Shown: in pieces, positions 8,437-17,354 of the stretch
How the letters are laid out: the number at the start of each line of letters is the position of its first letter
Numbering within the stretch: the stretch's first letter is position 1
Notes under the pieces: generated by a model
Told to the model about the DNA's origin: nothing
The model's input: the letters and a program-made list of their open reading frames with translations, nothing else
Database searches by the model: none
DNA from: Bordetella ansorpii
Lineage (GTDB): Bacteria; Pseudomonadota; Gammaproteobacteria; Burkholderiales; Burkholderiaceae_B
Direction of reading: 5' to 3'
Assembly (NCBI RefSeq): GCF_900078705.1
Contig: NZ_FKIF01000007.1
Span: forward strand, 558,001 to 622,000
DNA length: 64,000 bases
Program-made: the position numbers and the translations under genes

Positions 8437-9384
8437 CTACAGGCCCTTGGCCAGCGCCTGGGCCAGGTCGTCGACATTCTGCTGCATGCCGGCCAGGCCC
8501 GCACTGCCCAGCAGATACCAGTTGTAGGCGTTCAGGTACACGATGCGTCCCGTGCGCCAGGCCCTGGTGGCGCGTACCAGTTCGTTGTCCAGCAGGCGCT
8601 GGGCGGACACGCCCTCGCGGCCGATGGCGGCATCGCGATCGATCACGAACAGCCAGTCGGGATCGGTCTGCGCCAGGAATTCGAACGACACCGCCTGGCC
8701 GTGGTTGGACACGTTCAGGCCCGGCGCCGCCGGTTTCACGCCGAAGGCGTCGTGGATCACGCCGAAGCGCGAACCGGGGCCGTAGGCGCTCATCTTGCCG
8801 CCCGTGGTCAGCAGGATCAATCCGGTGCCCGCGCCGCCCGCGCGGGCCTTCAACGCGGCGATCGAGTCGTCCAGCGCCCGCACCTTCCGGCGCGCCAGAT
8901 CCTGCTTGCCGTAGATACCGCCCAACAGCTCGGTGTTGCGCCGGACGCTGCCCACCAGGTCCTTGGGATCGACGGTCAGGTCGACCGTGGGCGCCAGCCT
9001 GGCCAACTCGTCGTACTTGGGCGCCGAACGGCCCGCCACGAAGATGACCTGCGGCGCGGCGGCGTGGATCACCTCGTAGTTCGGCTCGAACATCGAACCG
9101 ACTTTCAGATAGCGCTTGTCCTGGTATTGCGCCAGCTGCGGCGGCAGCTTGACGGCGGCGGGCAGGCCCGTCACCTCGACGTCCAGGGCGTGCAGAGTGT
9201 CCAGCACCGCCAGGTCCATCACCACGGTCTTGGCGGGGTGGGCCGGCACGGCGGTCACGCCTCGGGCATGCTTGACCTGGACCGTGGCCTGCGCGGCGGC
9301 CAGCGCGGGCGCCAGCATCAGGGTGGCGCCCATTGCGGCCAGCGCGGCGGCGAACCCGCGGCGCGTACGTGCCTGCATCGTCAT
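8437..9384 (-). CDS. periplasmic ferric-siderophore-binding protein (CeuE/FatB-like)
   Basis: A 315-residue substrate-binding protein of the iron-siderophore class. An N-terminal signal peptide (about residues 1-32) has a twin-arginine-like TRRGFAAALAA start and a possible cleavage after ALAAAQA. There is no lipobox cysteine, so it is predicted soluble rather than lipid-anchored. The mature part opens with HARGVTAVPAHPAKTVVMDL and includes LKVGSMFEPNYEVIHAAAPQVIF, typical of CeuE/FatB/VctP proteins. I chose the ATG at 9384 because AAGGAG lies about 9 bases before it. An in-frame ATG at 9405 lies upstream of that ribosome site. The receptor gene ends 23 bases upstream. Confidence 0.9.
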   Translation of the reverse strand: MTMQARTRRGFAAALAAMGATLMLAPALAAAQATVQVKHARGVTAVPAHPAKTVVMDLAVLDTLHALDVEVTGLPAAVKLPPQLAQYQDKRYLKVGSMFEPNYEVIHAAAPQVIFVAGRSAPKYDELARLAPTVDLTVDPKDLVGSVRRNTELLGGIYGKQDLARRKVRALDDSIAALKARAGGAGTGLILLTTGGKMSAYGPGSRFGVIHDAFGVKPAAPGLNVSNHGQAVSFEFLAQTDPDWLFVIDRDAAIGREGVSAQRLLDNELVRATRAWRTGRIVYLNAYNWYLLGSAGLAGMQQNVDDLAQALAKGL

Positions 9385-9407
9385 CGAATCTGCTCCTTGC
9401 TTCATGT

Positions 9408-11423
9408 TCAGAACTTCACTCCCACGCCCAGCCAGTAGCGGCGGCCGTCTTCCACATAGGCGTAGTCGTCGTAGCCCACGTCCTTGTCGAACAGGTTGTA
9501 GATGCCGGCGTAGACCGACACGCTCTTGTTGACGGCATACGAGCCGCCCAGGTCGACGAAAGTGTAGGAAGGCGCCACGACCGCCGAGGACGACGGGCCC
9601 GTGATGGGCTGGCTTTCCTTGCCGCGGTAATTCAGGCGCGCCCACGCCCGCAGGGCATCGGAGGCCTGCCAGTTCACGGTGGTGGTGAACAGGTGGCGCG
9701 GCAGCTGGTTCAGCGGCTGGCCCTTGTACTGGCCCGACTTCTGCTCGGAATCCGTGAAGGTATAGCTGGCCGTGAGCGACCAGGCCCGGTCCAGCGGCAG
9801 GCGCATGCTGGCCTCCACCCCGCGCGACACTGCCTCGTCCACGTTCAGGTAGGTGGTGGGATTGGCGCCGAACTGGTTGGGACCGTCCGTGCACTGCGTC
9901 AGCGGGCACGCCACGCGGGTGATCTTGTCCTTGAAGTCGTTGTTGAACACGGTCAGGCCGGCGTTGAAACCCTCGCCGTTGTCGTACAGCAGGCCGATTT
10001 CCTCGGTGACGGACTTCTCCGGCTTCAGGTCGGGATTGCCGTACATGTTGCCGCCGCGGCTGACCTGGCCCCAGCCCGCCACGGTCTGGCGCAGGTCGGG
10101 CGCGCGAAAGCCCGTGGACACGCCGCCCTTCAGGGTCCAGCGTTCGGCCAGGTGCCACACGCCGTACAGGCGCGGGCTGAAGTGATCGCCGAAGTTCTCG
10201 TCCTTGTCCATGCGCAGGCCGCCCGTCAGCGCGAAACTGTCGGCCAGGCGCCATTCGTCCTCGGCGAACAGCGCCCACTGGTAGCGCTCGACGTCGCTCG
10301 GGCCGCCCGCCAGCTGGTTGCCGGTCTGGTCGTTCAAGCTCTGCTCCAGGAACGAGCCACCGATCGTCAGCATGTGGCTGCCCAGCGGCAGCGTCCAGTT
10401 GGTCTTGATGTCGGTGTTCTTGATCTTCATCCGCCGCGAGCGGTTGTCGAACTCTTCCTGCTGCACGTACGAATCCGACACGGCCCAGCCCCAGCGGCCC
10501 GTGTGCGACAGCGCCCACTTGTTGCTGCGGTAGTCGGTCTCCGACGAGGCCGGGCAACCGGTGCGCGGGCACGCGGCGCCGGGCGCCAGCGGCTCGACGG
10601 TCTTGCCCAGCGTATTCTCGTACTTCTGGCGCGCATGCGTGGCTTCCAGGACGATGTCGTGATTGCGGGTGGGCGTCAGCGCCAGCTTGGCGGTGACGGT
10701 GTTGGCGGCGCGCTGCCGGAAACCGTTGTAGAGGTTGTCCTCGTCGCGCTGCGTGCCCTGGCCGTAGATCTGCAGGCCCAGCATGTCGGTCTTGATCGGG
10801 CCGGCCAGGTAGAAGTTGCCCTGGTAGATGTCGCCAGACTTGCTGCTTTCCTGGATGGTGGTGTCCATGCGGATCTCGCCGCCCCAGGCCTGCGGCACCT
10901 TGCGCGTGATGATGTTGATCACGCCGCCCATGGCGTCGGAGCCGTACAGCGAGGACATCGGGCCGCGCACCACTTCGATGCGCTCGATGGCCGAGATCGG
11001 CGGCGACCAGCCGCCCTCCACGCCCGGACCGTCGGAATTGGTGCGGGTCTCGCGGGAATTCTGGCGCTTGCCGTCGATCAGGATCAGGGTGTATTGCGAG
11101 GCCATGCCGCGCAGGCTGATATCCTGCCGGTCGGCGCCACCGGTGACGACCACGCCGGGCACTTCGAGCAGCGCATCGGTCACGTCACGATAGAACTTGT
11201 TCTCCAGGTCCTGCCGCGTGATCACACTGATGGACGCCGGCGCATCCTGGATCTGCTGTTCGAAACCACTGGCGGTCACCACCACGGTGTCCAGGGTCTG
11301 CGCTGCCAGCGTGGTCTGCGCCCAGGCAGTACCCGTGATGCCCCAACCCGCCGCGCACAGGGCGGCGGCCAGACGCGTGCGCGGCCCCAGGGCACTGCGC
11401 CCGGCCAGATGCTTGCTGCTCAT
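9408..11423 (-). CDS. TonB-dependent ferric-siderophore receptor (IrgA/CirA/BfrA-like)
   Basis: A 671-residue outer-membrane receptor without an STN domain. A signal peptide ends near AWAQT. The TonB box region is LDTVVVTASG. The plug runs from DAPASISVITRQDLENKFY through LRGMASQYTLILIDGKRQ and IERIEVVRGPMSSLYGSDAMGGVINIIT. The barrel ends YWLGVGVKF with the usual terminal phenylalanine. A CPRTGC cysteine pair lies in a barrel loop. The plug resembles the catecholate group (IrgA, CirA, FepA, Bordetella BfrA). AGGAG lies 9 bases before the ATG. It heads the ABC importer operon and is divergent from a two-component system, with a Fur box in between. Confidence 0.93.
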   Translation of the reverse strand: MSSKHLAGRSALGPRTRLAAALCAAGWGITGTAWAQTTLAAQTLDTVVVTASGFEQQIQDAPASISVITRQDLENKFYRDVTDALLEVPGVVVTGGADRQDISLRGMASQYTLILIDGKRQNSRETRTNSDGPGVEGGWSPPISAIERIEVVRGPMSSLYGSDAMGGVINIITRKVPQAWGGEIRMDTTIQESSKSGDIYQGNFYLAGPIKTDMLGLQIYGQGTQRDEDNLYNGFRQRAANTVTAKLALTPTRNHDIVLEATHARQKYENTLGKTVEPLAPGAACPRTGCPASSETDYRSNKWALSHTGRWGWAVSDSYVQQEEFDNRSRRMKIKNTDIKTNWTLPLGSHMLTIGGSFLEQSLNDQTGNQLAGGPSDVERYQWALFAEDEWRLADSFALTGGLRMDKDENFGDHFSPRLYGVWHLAERWTLKGGVSTGFRAPDLRQTVAGWGQVSRGGNMYGNPDLKPEKSVTEEIGLLYDNGEGFNAGLTVFNNDFKDKITRVACPLTQCTDGPNQFGANPTTYLNVDEAVSRGVEASMRLPLDRAWSLTASYTFTDSEQKSGQYKGQPLNQLPRHLFTTTVNWQASDALRAWARLNYRGKESQPITGPSSSAVVAPSYTFVDLGGSYAVNKSVSVYAGIYNLFDKDVGYDDYAYVEDGRRYWLGVGVKF

Positions 11424-11495
11424 TCTTCTGTTTCTCCTGATTCCCAGGCCCGCGTGCCCCCGGCGCGCGGATTCCCGTCGAAATGCACTTATGAA

Positions 11496-11510
11496 TGAAA
11501 ACGATTCTCA
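11496..11510. promoter_or_regulatory. Fur box between the siderophore receptor operon and the two-component system
   Basis: TGAAAACGATTCTCA keeps the 7-1-7 Fur symmetry (TGAnAAnNATTnTCA) and sits in a short AT-rich stretch. It lies 73 bases upstream of the receptor start and about 130 bases upstream of the response-regulator start, so it could serve the receptor operon and perhaps both directions. Position and sequence support it; binding is inferred. Confidence 0.75.
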
Positions 11511-11638
11511 TATTAGAATTTGACTGAAAGGGTTGCCGCAACGCGCTTTCCCCAACTTTTATCTTCTTTGCACTTCTTCACACACGCCCGCTTGCCGGCA
11601 TGGGACAGACCGGCAAGCGGGCGCAGGACGTATCGACG

Positions 11639-12355
11639 ATGGCTCACGCTCCCCTCGCTGCAACGCGCCGAATCCTGCTGATCGACGACGACGTCGAACT
11701 GGCGCAGATGCTGCGCGAATACCTCGAACCGCATCGCTACCAATTGACGCTGGCGCACACTGGCGCCCAAGCCGTGCCCCTGCTGGCACAGGACGACTTC
11801 GACCTGACGTTGCTGGACCTGATGCTGCCCGACGGCAGCGGACTGGACCTGCTGCGCCAGTACCGGGCACGGTCGCGGCGCCCGGTCATCATGTTCACGG
11901 CCCACGGCGGCGAGACCGACCGCGTGCTCGGCCTGGAACTGGGCGCGGACGACTACCTGGCCAAGCCCTTCAGCCCGCGCGAACTGCAGGCCCGCATGAC
12001 GGCGGTGCTGCGGCGCTTCCAGGAAGCGCCCGCGGCGGCCACGGCGGGACTGTCGGTCGGCGCGCTGTCGCTGGACCCGGCCACCGGCCTGGCCCGCATG
12101 GGCGCGGACGAAGTCGCGCTGACGGGCGCCGAGCAGCGCATCCTGGAAGTGCTGATGCGCGCGCCCGGACAGGTCATCGCGCGCGAGTTGATCGGGCAAT
12201 ACGCGCTGGGCCGCGCGCCCGACCGCTTCGACCGCAGCATCGACACCCACATCAGCAGCCTGCGGCGCAAGCTGCGCCTGGACAGCCATCCCGAGGCGCC
12301 CGCCATCCGCAACCTGCGCGGCGTGGGCTACGTCCTGGCCGGCGCGGCCGGATGA
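11639..12355 (+). CDS. OmpR/PhoB-family response regulator
   Basis: This 238-residue protein has an N-terminal receiver domain (ILLIDDDVELAQML, acidic pocket D16-D18; phosphoacceptor D60 in LTLLDLMLPDG; conserved FTAHG and KPFSPREL). It is followed by a winged-helix DNA-binding domain (about 140-235, with LTGAEQRILEVLMRAPGQVI and DTHISSLRRKL). Its stop overlaps the sensor-kinase start by 4 bases. The pair faces the siderophore receptor across a Fur box, as PfeR/PfeS do beside pfeA in Pseudomonas aeruginosa. Activation of the receptor operon in response to its siderophore is therefore the simplest inference. I chose the ATG at 11639 because the receiver fold begins a few residues later. Confidence 0.92.
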   Translation: MAHAPLAATRRILLIDDDVELAQMLREYLEPHRYQLTLAHTGAQAVPLLAQDDFDLTLLDLMLPDGSGLDLLRQYRARSRRPVIMFTAHGGETDRVLGLELGADDYLAKPFSPRELQARMTAVLRRFQEAPAAATAGLSVGALSLDPATGLARMGADEVALTGAEQRILEVLMRAPGQVIARELIGQYALGRAPDRFDRSIDTHISSLRRKLRLDSHPEAPAIRNLRGVGYVLAGAAG

Positions 12356-13788
12356 GCCGCTTCGTGGTCCGCTCGCTGTTCTGGCGCGCCTTCCTGTCGG
12401 TGTGGTGCGCCATGGCCGTCATCGTCGCCTGCGGCATGCTGCTGACGGCCACGGCGGCCTGGTACCGCTTCAACTCGCTGGACGGCCTGAGCCCCGGCGG
12501 CCTGGCGCGCGAGGCCCAGCAGGTGGCCCGCACGCAAGGCGCCGAGGGCCTGGAACGCTGGATCCGGGCCATGTCCGACAGTTACTCGGCGCTGAAGATC
12601 TACGTGGTCGACCCGCGGGACCGGGACATCCTGGGCCGCGCCCTGCCGCGCCGCATGAGCGACTGGCTGGATGCCTACCGCGGCTCGCAGGACGCCGTGC
12701 CGATGTCGGAAGAGCAGCAGCAGATGCGCGAGCTGCCGGGCGTGCGATCGTCGTGGTGGGCGCCGCAATGGCTGCGGCTGCCCGACGGCACGGCCCTGCT
12801 GATGCTGTACCTGCCCTTCGATTCCTCGCACTGGGAATTGCTGACCTTCACTCCAGTGCTGGTGGCGCTGCTGGCTTTCGCGCTGGCGGTGACCGCGCCG
12901 CTCTGTTGGGCGCTGACCCGCCACATCACCCGGCCGCTGCGCGCGCTGCGGCAGGCCACGCGCGCGTTGGCGCAGGGCGATCTGCAGGCCCGCACGCCTG
13001 CCGAACTGGCCCGGCGGCGCGACGAGCTGGGCCTGCTGGCGCGCGACTTCGACGGCATGGCGGGCCGGCTGCAGGCGCTGGTGGATACCCGCGAGCAACT
13101 GCTGCACACGGTGGCGCACGAGTTGCGCTCGCCGCTGGCGCGGCTGCGGCTGGCCACCGAACTGGCGCGCCGCAAGGACGACACGCAGGCTCTGCAACTG
13201 GACCGCATCGAACGCGAATGCGAGCGCCTGGACAGCCTTGTCGGCCATACGCTGCAACTGGCGCGGCTGTCCGCCATGGCCCGGCCCACCGCGCCGGTGG
13301 ATCTCAGCCATCTGGTGGACACCCTGGTGCAGGACGCCCGTTTCGAGGCCGGCGAGCAGCGCATCGGCATCGCCTGGACCGCGCCGGGTCCGCTGTGGGT
13401 GACCGGCGACGCGCAGACCCTGGCCAGCGCCGTCGACAACGTGCTGCGCAACGCGCTGCGCCACGCGGGCGCGGCGGCGGCCATCCACGTGGCCTTGCAG
13501 GCCGACGAAGGCCGGCTGCTGCTGGACATCGAGGACAACGGGCCGGGGGTGCCGTCCGAGCACGTCGGCCATCTGTTCGAACCGTATTTCCGCGTGCCGG
13601 GCGCCTCGCGCGCCAAGGGCGCGGGTTTGGGATTGAGCATCGCCCGCGCCGCAGTCGAGGCGCACGGCGGCAGTATCCGCGCCCAGAACCGCAAGCCGCG
13701 CGGGCTGGTGGTGCAGATCGAGTTGCCGCAGGCGGCCACGCAGAGTGCGGCGCCCGCGCCCCCTGCCCGCGCGGCGGTTTTGGCATGA
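12352..13788 (+). CDS. sensor histidine kinase partner of the response regulator
   Basis: This 478-residue membrane kinase has a first transmembrane segment at about residues 15-38 and a periplasmic sensor of roughly 125 residues. A second segment follows near 165-185 (LVALLAFALAVTAPLCWALT), then a HAMP domain (RHITRPLRALRQATRALAQGDL). The dimerisation/phosphoacceptor helix carries the active histidine near residue 256 in VAHELRSPLARLR. The ATPase domain has DNVLRNALRHA (N box), DNGPGVP (G1) and KGAGLGLSIARAAVEAHGG (G2). Its start overlaps the regulator stop (ATGA). The short HAMP-type architecture is CpxA/PfeS-like. The ligand is unknown; ferric siderophore or iron status is suggested only by location. 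Confidence 0.92.
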   Translation: MSRFVVRSLFWRAFLSVWCAMAVIVACGMLLTATAAWYRFNSLDGLSPGGLAREAQQVARTQGAEGLERWIRAMSDSYSALKIYVVDPRDRDILGRALPRRMSDWLDAYRGSQDAVPMSEEQQQMRELPGVRSSWWAPQWLRLPDGTALLMLYLPFDSSHWELLTFTPVLVALLAFALAVTAPLCWALTRHITRPLRALRQATRALAQGDLQARTPAELARRRDELGLLARDFDGMAGRLQALVDTREQLLHTVAHELRSPLARLRLATELARRKDDTQALQLDRIERECERLDSLVGHTLQLARLSAMARPTAPVDLSHLVDTLVQDARFEAGEQRIGIAWTAPGPLWVTGDAQTLASAVDNVLRNALRHAGAAAAIHVALQADEGRLLLDIEDNGPGVPSEHVGHLFEPYFRVPGASRAKGAGLGLSIARAAVEAHGGSIRAQNRKPRGLVVQIELPQAATQSAAPAPPARAAVLA

Positions 13789-13882
13789 GGCGTCGGCGGC
13801 TTGACGGCATGGACGCGTTCAATTTGAGACCGGACAGGAGACCGAATGCACCGCCGCTTCGGTGGCCGTGGAGTTCCCTTGA

Positions 13883-14092
13883 CGAAATTATTCCTTTGAA
13901 CAATCAGGGGGCAACCCTTTGCGCACCTTGTACGCATTCGATCCGAGACGCACGGCGATCTTGCTGATCGGTGGTGACAATACCGGAGATGACCGGTGGT
14001 ACCACAGGTACGTCCCCTTGGCTGATCGGCTCTACGACGAACATCTGAATGCACTAAGACGGGAAGGACTGACCCATGGCGAAAAAATTTGA
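13883..14092 (+). pseudogene. truncated RelE/HigB-type toxin, C-terminal part only
   Basis: This frame, open from a TGA at 13880 to a TGA at 14090, encodes about 69 residues ending in a clear RelE/HigB-like toxin C-terminus. It includes LYAFDPRRTAILLIGGDNTG and DRWYHRYVPLADRLYDEH. Intact members are about 110-120 residues and begin with a segment carrying catalytic-site residues that is absent here; the upstream bases show no match in any frame. The only possible starts are non-ATG codons such as TTG at 13919. It overlaps the antitoxin gene by 17 bases, the normal arrangement, so a 5' deletion of an intact toxin gene is likely. Base composition is lower in GC than the flanks. Confidence 0.75.
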
Positions 14093-14408
14093 CGCCCTGC
14101 GTGCAGCCATGTCTGCCGAGTCGCAGACCCGCGCCAAGGCAGCCACGGAACAAATGCTCAGTGAAATGCCGCTTCAGGAACTGAGGCAGGCCCGGGGGCT
14201 TTCACAAAAGATGTTGGCCGAAATACTGCATGTTCAGCAGCCATCTATAGCGAAAATGGAAAAGCGGACAGACATGTACATTTCCACGCTGCGCAGCCAC
14301 ATAGAAGCGATGGGTGGTCGACTGGAAATCGTTGCTCGCTTTCCAGATGGCTCAGTCAAAATCAGCAATTTCTCAGAACTGGATGTCATACCGGCTCTCG
14401 ATACTTGA
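14076..14408 (+). CDS. XRE/HigA-type antitoxin, apparently orphaned
   Basis: This 110-residue helix-turn-helix protein carries the DNA-binding region at about 45-75 (LRQARGLSQKMLAEILHVQQPSIAKMEK), followed by the family-typical RTDMYISTLRSHIEAMGGRLEIVARF. Such antitoxins neutralise the upstream RelE/HigB-like toxin and repress the operon. Here the toxin has lost its N-terminal half, so this is either a solitary antitoxin (a decayed locus or an anti-addiction remnant) or a repressor retained for another purpose. Codon usage (several AAA, AAT, ATA codons) is less GC-rich than in the neighbours, consistent with acquisition by transfer. Confidence 0.88.
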   Translation: MAKKFDALRAAMSAESQTRAKAATEQMLSEMPLQELRQARGLSQKMLAEILHVQQPSIAKMEKRTDMYISTLRSHIEAMGGRLEIVARFPDGSVKISNFSELDVIPALDT

Positions 14409-14472
14409 GCTACCCCGCAGGGTATCGCTGAGTAACGTGCGTCGCTTGGTGAACAGGCAGCAGAGACATTGC

Positions 14473-15291
14473 TCAGGCAATGGGAAGCAGGACATTCTTT
14501 AAACGAGGAAGCACCCGAATCGCCGTCGCGCCAGTCTCAGCGCGTATCACCGCCGCGGACTCGCCACGCAATTCCGCCAGCGACTCGGCAATCCGCGACA
14601 CTTGATGCGGCGCATTGCGCCGGTCCGGCTCGTGCAGCCAGGCGGGCGGGATGTCGGGCGCATCCGTTTCCAGCACCAGATGATCCAACGGCAATTCCGC
14701 CGCATGACGGCGGATCTGCCGCGCGCGCGGATACGTCATGGCCCCTCCGATGCCCAACGCGCAGCCCTGGTCGATGAAGCCCTGCGCCTGCTGCGCGCTG
14801 CCATTGAAGGCATGGGCGATGCCGCCCCGCAGCCTGGGCTTGCGCCGCAGGTGCTTCAACACGATGTCCTGCGAACGGCGCACGTGCAGCAGCACCGGCA
14901 AGCCGAACTCGGCGGCGATGTCCAGCTGGGCGGCGTAGAAATGCTCCTGCCGTTCCCGCTGCACGCCGCTGGCGATCTCTTCGACGAAGAAATCCAGGCC
15001 GATCTCGCCGATGGCGACGAAGCGCGGGTCGTCCATCGCGACGGCCACGGCCTGGCGCAGCGTAACCAGGTCTTCGTCGCGGGCGTCCCGCACGTACAGG
15101 GGATGGATGCCCAGCGCGTAGGCGCCGCCCGCGGTGGCGTGTGCCAGGTCGCGCACCACGTCGAAATTGAAGCGTGCGATCGCCGGGATGACGATGGCGC
15201 GCACCTCGGCCTGCCAGGCGCACCGCGCCACGTCGGCGCGGTCGGCGTCGAACTCGGCGGCATCCAGGTGGCAGTGGGTGTCGATCAGCAT
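14473..15291 (-). CDS. TatD-family metal-dependent hydrolase/DNase
   Basis: This 272-residue TIM-barrel hydrolase opens with the TatD metal motif MLIDTHCHLD. It continues with GIHPLYV, the metal ligand region AIGEIGLDFF, LPVLLHVRRSQ, the histidine of GIAHAFNGS and the late aspartate in LVLETDAPDIPP. These are the landmarks of TatD/YcfH/YjjV magnesium-dependent 3'-5' nucleases. I chose the ATG at 15291 because the family starts immediately before the DTHCH motif. An in-frame ATG 30 bases upstream would only add MPWRPALFIA, and neither has a strong ribosome site. It lies downstream of lolD on the same strand. Confidence 0.92.
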   Translation of the reverse strand: MLIDTHCHLDAAEFDADRADVARCAWQAEVRAIVIPAIARFNFDVVRDLAHATAGGAYALGIHPLYVRDARDEDLVTLRQAVAVAMDDPRFVAIGEIGLDFFVEEIASGVQRERQEHFYAAQLDIAAEFGLPVLLHVRRSQDIVLKHLRRKPRLRGGIAHAFNGSAQQAQGFIDQGCALGIGGAMTYPRARQIRRHAAELPLDHLVLETDAPDIPPAWLHEPDRRNAPHQVSRIAESLAELRGESAAVIRAETGATAIRVLPRLKNVLLPIA

Positions 15292-15352
15292 GGCGATGAA
15301 CAAGGCGGGCCGCCAGGGCACGCGCCCTGCCCGCGCCTAGCGGAAATCCGGA

Positions 15353-16078
15353 TCAGCCCGGAACGCGATCCAGCACCAGCTTACCGCGTTCCATGTGCAG
15401 TTGCCGGTCGGCCCGGGCCGCCAGTTCGCGGTCGTGCGTGACGATGACGAAAGCGGTGCCGGACTCGCGGTTCACGCGGGCCAGCAGGTCGAACATGCCG
15501 TGCGCGGTCTGGCGATCCAGGTTGCCGGTGGGCTCGTCGGCCAGCACGCAGGCCGGCCGCGTGACCAGCGCGCGCGCCAGCGCCACGCGCTGGCGTTCGC
15601 CGCCCGACAACTGGCCCGGGAAATGCCCTTCCCGCGCGGACAGGCCCACCTGCGCCAGCACCTCGCGCGCGGCCAGGCGGGCCGACTCGCGCGACTGGCG
15701 CCGCACGATCAGCGGCATGGCCACGTTGTCCAGCGCCGAGAACTCGGGCAGCAGGTGATGGAACTGGTAGACGAAACCCAGGCTGCGGTTGCGCAACTGG
15801 CTCTTGGCGGATTCGCTCAGGCCCTCGGCGGCCACGCCATCCACGGTGACGTTGCCGCTGGAAGGCACGTCCAGCAGCCCCAGGATGTGCAGCAGCGTGC
15901 TCTTGCCCGAGCCCGACGCGCCGATGATGGCGACCATCTCGCCGCGCTGCACGGTCAGCGATACGCCGCCCAGCACCTCGATGCGGGCCGGGCCTTCGTC
16001 GTAGATCTTGGCCAGGTTCTCGGCGTGCAGGGCGGGCGACGTCTTGTCGCCGTGAAGGGTCTTTTGGCTGTCAGTCAT
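15353..16078 (-). CDS. lolD: lipoprotein-releasing ABC transporter ATP-binding protein LolD
   Basis: This 241-residue ATPase powers release of outer-membrane lipoproteins from the inner membrane to LolA. It shows Walker A GASGSGKST, the LolD-typical HILGLLDVPSSG, and Q-loop FVYQFHHLLPEFSALDNVAMP, a Lol-family motif that contacts LolC/E. Signature LSGGERQRVALARAL, Walker B CVLADEPTGNLD and switch FVIVTHDREL are also present. Its start overlaps the upstream lolC/E-type gene by 8 bases. With the two membrane genes it forms a three-gene operon (membrane, membrane, ATPase) instead of the E. coli order C-D-E. Confidence 0.95.
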   Translation of the reverse strand: MTDSQKTLHGDKTSPALHAENLAKIYDEGPARIEVLGGVSLTVQRGEMVAIIGASGSGKSTLLHILGLLDVPSSGNVTVDGVAAEGLSESAKSQLRNRSLGFVYQFHHLLPEFSALDNVAMPLIVRRQSRESARLAAREVLAQVGLSAREGHFPGQLSGGERQRVALARALVTRPACVLADEPTGNLDRQTAHGMFDLLARVNRESGTAFVIVTHDRELAARADRQLHMERGKLVLDRVPG

Positions 16079-17351
16079 GGCGCAATACCTGTGCCGGTTG
16101 CAGGCGCGAGGCGCGCCAGCTGGGATAGAGCGTGGCCAGCAGCGACAGCACCAGCGACGTGATGCCGATGGTGACGATGTCGGCGGCCTGCGGATCGGAC
16201 GGCAGCGCGCTCACGAAATACACTTCGCGCGGCATGAACTGGATGCCGAACAGGCCTTCGATGAAAGGCACGATGACGTCGATGTTATAGGCCAGGAGGA
16301 TGCCCCCCCCGACGCCCACGATGGTGCCGATGACGCCGATCAGCGCCCCCTGCACCAGGAAGATGCGCGCGACCTCGCCGGGGCCCGCGCCCAGCGTGCG
16401 CAGGATGGCGATGTCGGACTGCTTGTCCTTGACGGCCATCACCAGCGAGGACAGCAGGTTGAACGCGGCCACCGCCACGATCAGCGCCAGGATCAGGAAC
16501 ATCATGCGCTTCTCGGTCTGCACGGCGGCGAACCAGGTGCGGTTGCTCTGCGTCCAGTCGCTGGCCTTCACGCCCTCGGGCATGGATTTCTGCAACTGGG
16601 CCGCGACCTCGGGCGCGCGCTGCATGTCGTCGATGCGCAGCCGCACGCCCGCCGTGCCGCTGTCGCGGAACACGCGCGCCGCGTCCTCGGCGTCGATGAA
16701 GGCCAGCGTGGAGTCGTATTCGTAGTGGCCCGACGAGAACACGCCCACCACGGTGAACTGCCGCATGCGCGGCGTGAAGCCGGCCGGGCTGATGGAACCC
16801 TGCGGCGCCAGCATCAGCACCGTATCGCCCACGCGCAGGCCCAGCCCGTTGGCCAGTTCGTCGCCCAGCACCACGCCATAGCTGCCCGGTTCGAGCGCCG
16901 CCAGCTTGCCGCGGGTGATCTGCTTCGGCAGGTCGGACACGGCGCCCTCGGTGGCCGCGTCGATGCCGCGCACCTGCACGCCGCGCAGCGCCTGGCCGCG
17001 CACCAGCATGCCCTGCGCCGACACGAACGGCGCCTCGCCGATGACGGCGGGATTCTTCTTCGCATCGTCGGCCAGCTTCTGCCAATGGGCCAGCACGGCC
17101 TGCGACGCCTCGTCGGGCTGGGACAGTTCGATGTGCGGCAGCACCGACAGCATGCGGTCGCGCACGTCCCTCTGGAAGCCGTTCATCACGGACAGCACCA
17201 CGATCAGGGCGGCCACGCCCAGCGCGATGCCCACCATGGACGAACCGGCGATGAAGGACACGAAGCGGTCGCGGCGGCCGCGCCGTCCGCCCGGCGAAAC
17301 GATGCCTGCATAGCGGGCGCCGATCCAGAACTCGTAGGGAATCTTGAACAT
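16071..17351 (-). CDS. lipoprotein-releasing system membrane protein LolC/LolE, second tandem copy
   Basis: A 426-residue permease of the LolC/E (MacB-type) fold: one N-terminal membrane helix, a large periplasmic domain (about residues 50-270) and three C-terminal helices. It begins MFKIPYEFWIGARYAG. The conserved segment VSFIAGSSMVGIALGVAALI carries the first helix, and MNGFQRDVRDRMLSVLPHIEL follows. The C-terminal coupling region is AVKDKQSDIAILRTLGAGPGEVARIF. It is very similar throughout to the upstream copy, far more so than E. coli LolC is to LolE. This points to duplication of a LolF-like gene, so assignment as C or E is not possible from motifs alone. Confidence 0.92.
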   Translation of the reverse strand: MFKIPYEFWIGARYAGIVSPGGRRGRRDRFVSFIAGSSMVGIALGVAALIVVLSVMNGFQRDVRDRMLSVLPHIELSQPDEASQAVLAHWQKLADDAKKNPAVIGEAPFVSAQGMLVRGQALRGVQVRGIDAATEGAVSDLPKQITRGKLAALEPGSYGVVLGDELANGLGLRVGDTVLMLAPQGSISPAGFTPRMRQFTVVGVFSSGHYEYDSTLAFIDAEDAARVFRDSGTAGVRLRIDDMQRAPEVAAQLQKSMPEGVKASDWTQSNRTWFAAVQTEKRMMFLILALIVAVAAFNLLSSLVMAVKDKQSDIAILRTLGAGPGEVARIFLVQGALIGVIGTIVGVGGGILLAYNIDVIVPFIEGLFGIQFMPREVYFVSALPSDPQAADIVTIGITSLVLSLLATLYPSWRASRLQPAQVLRHD

Positions 17352-17354
17352 GGA

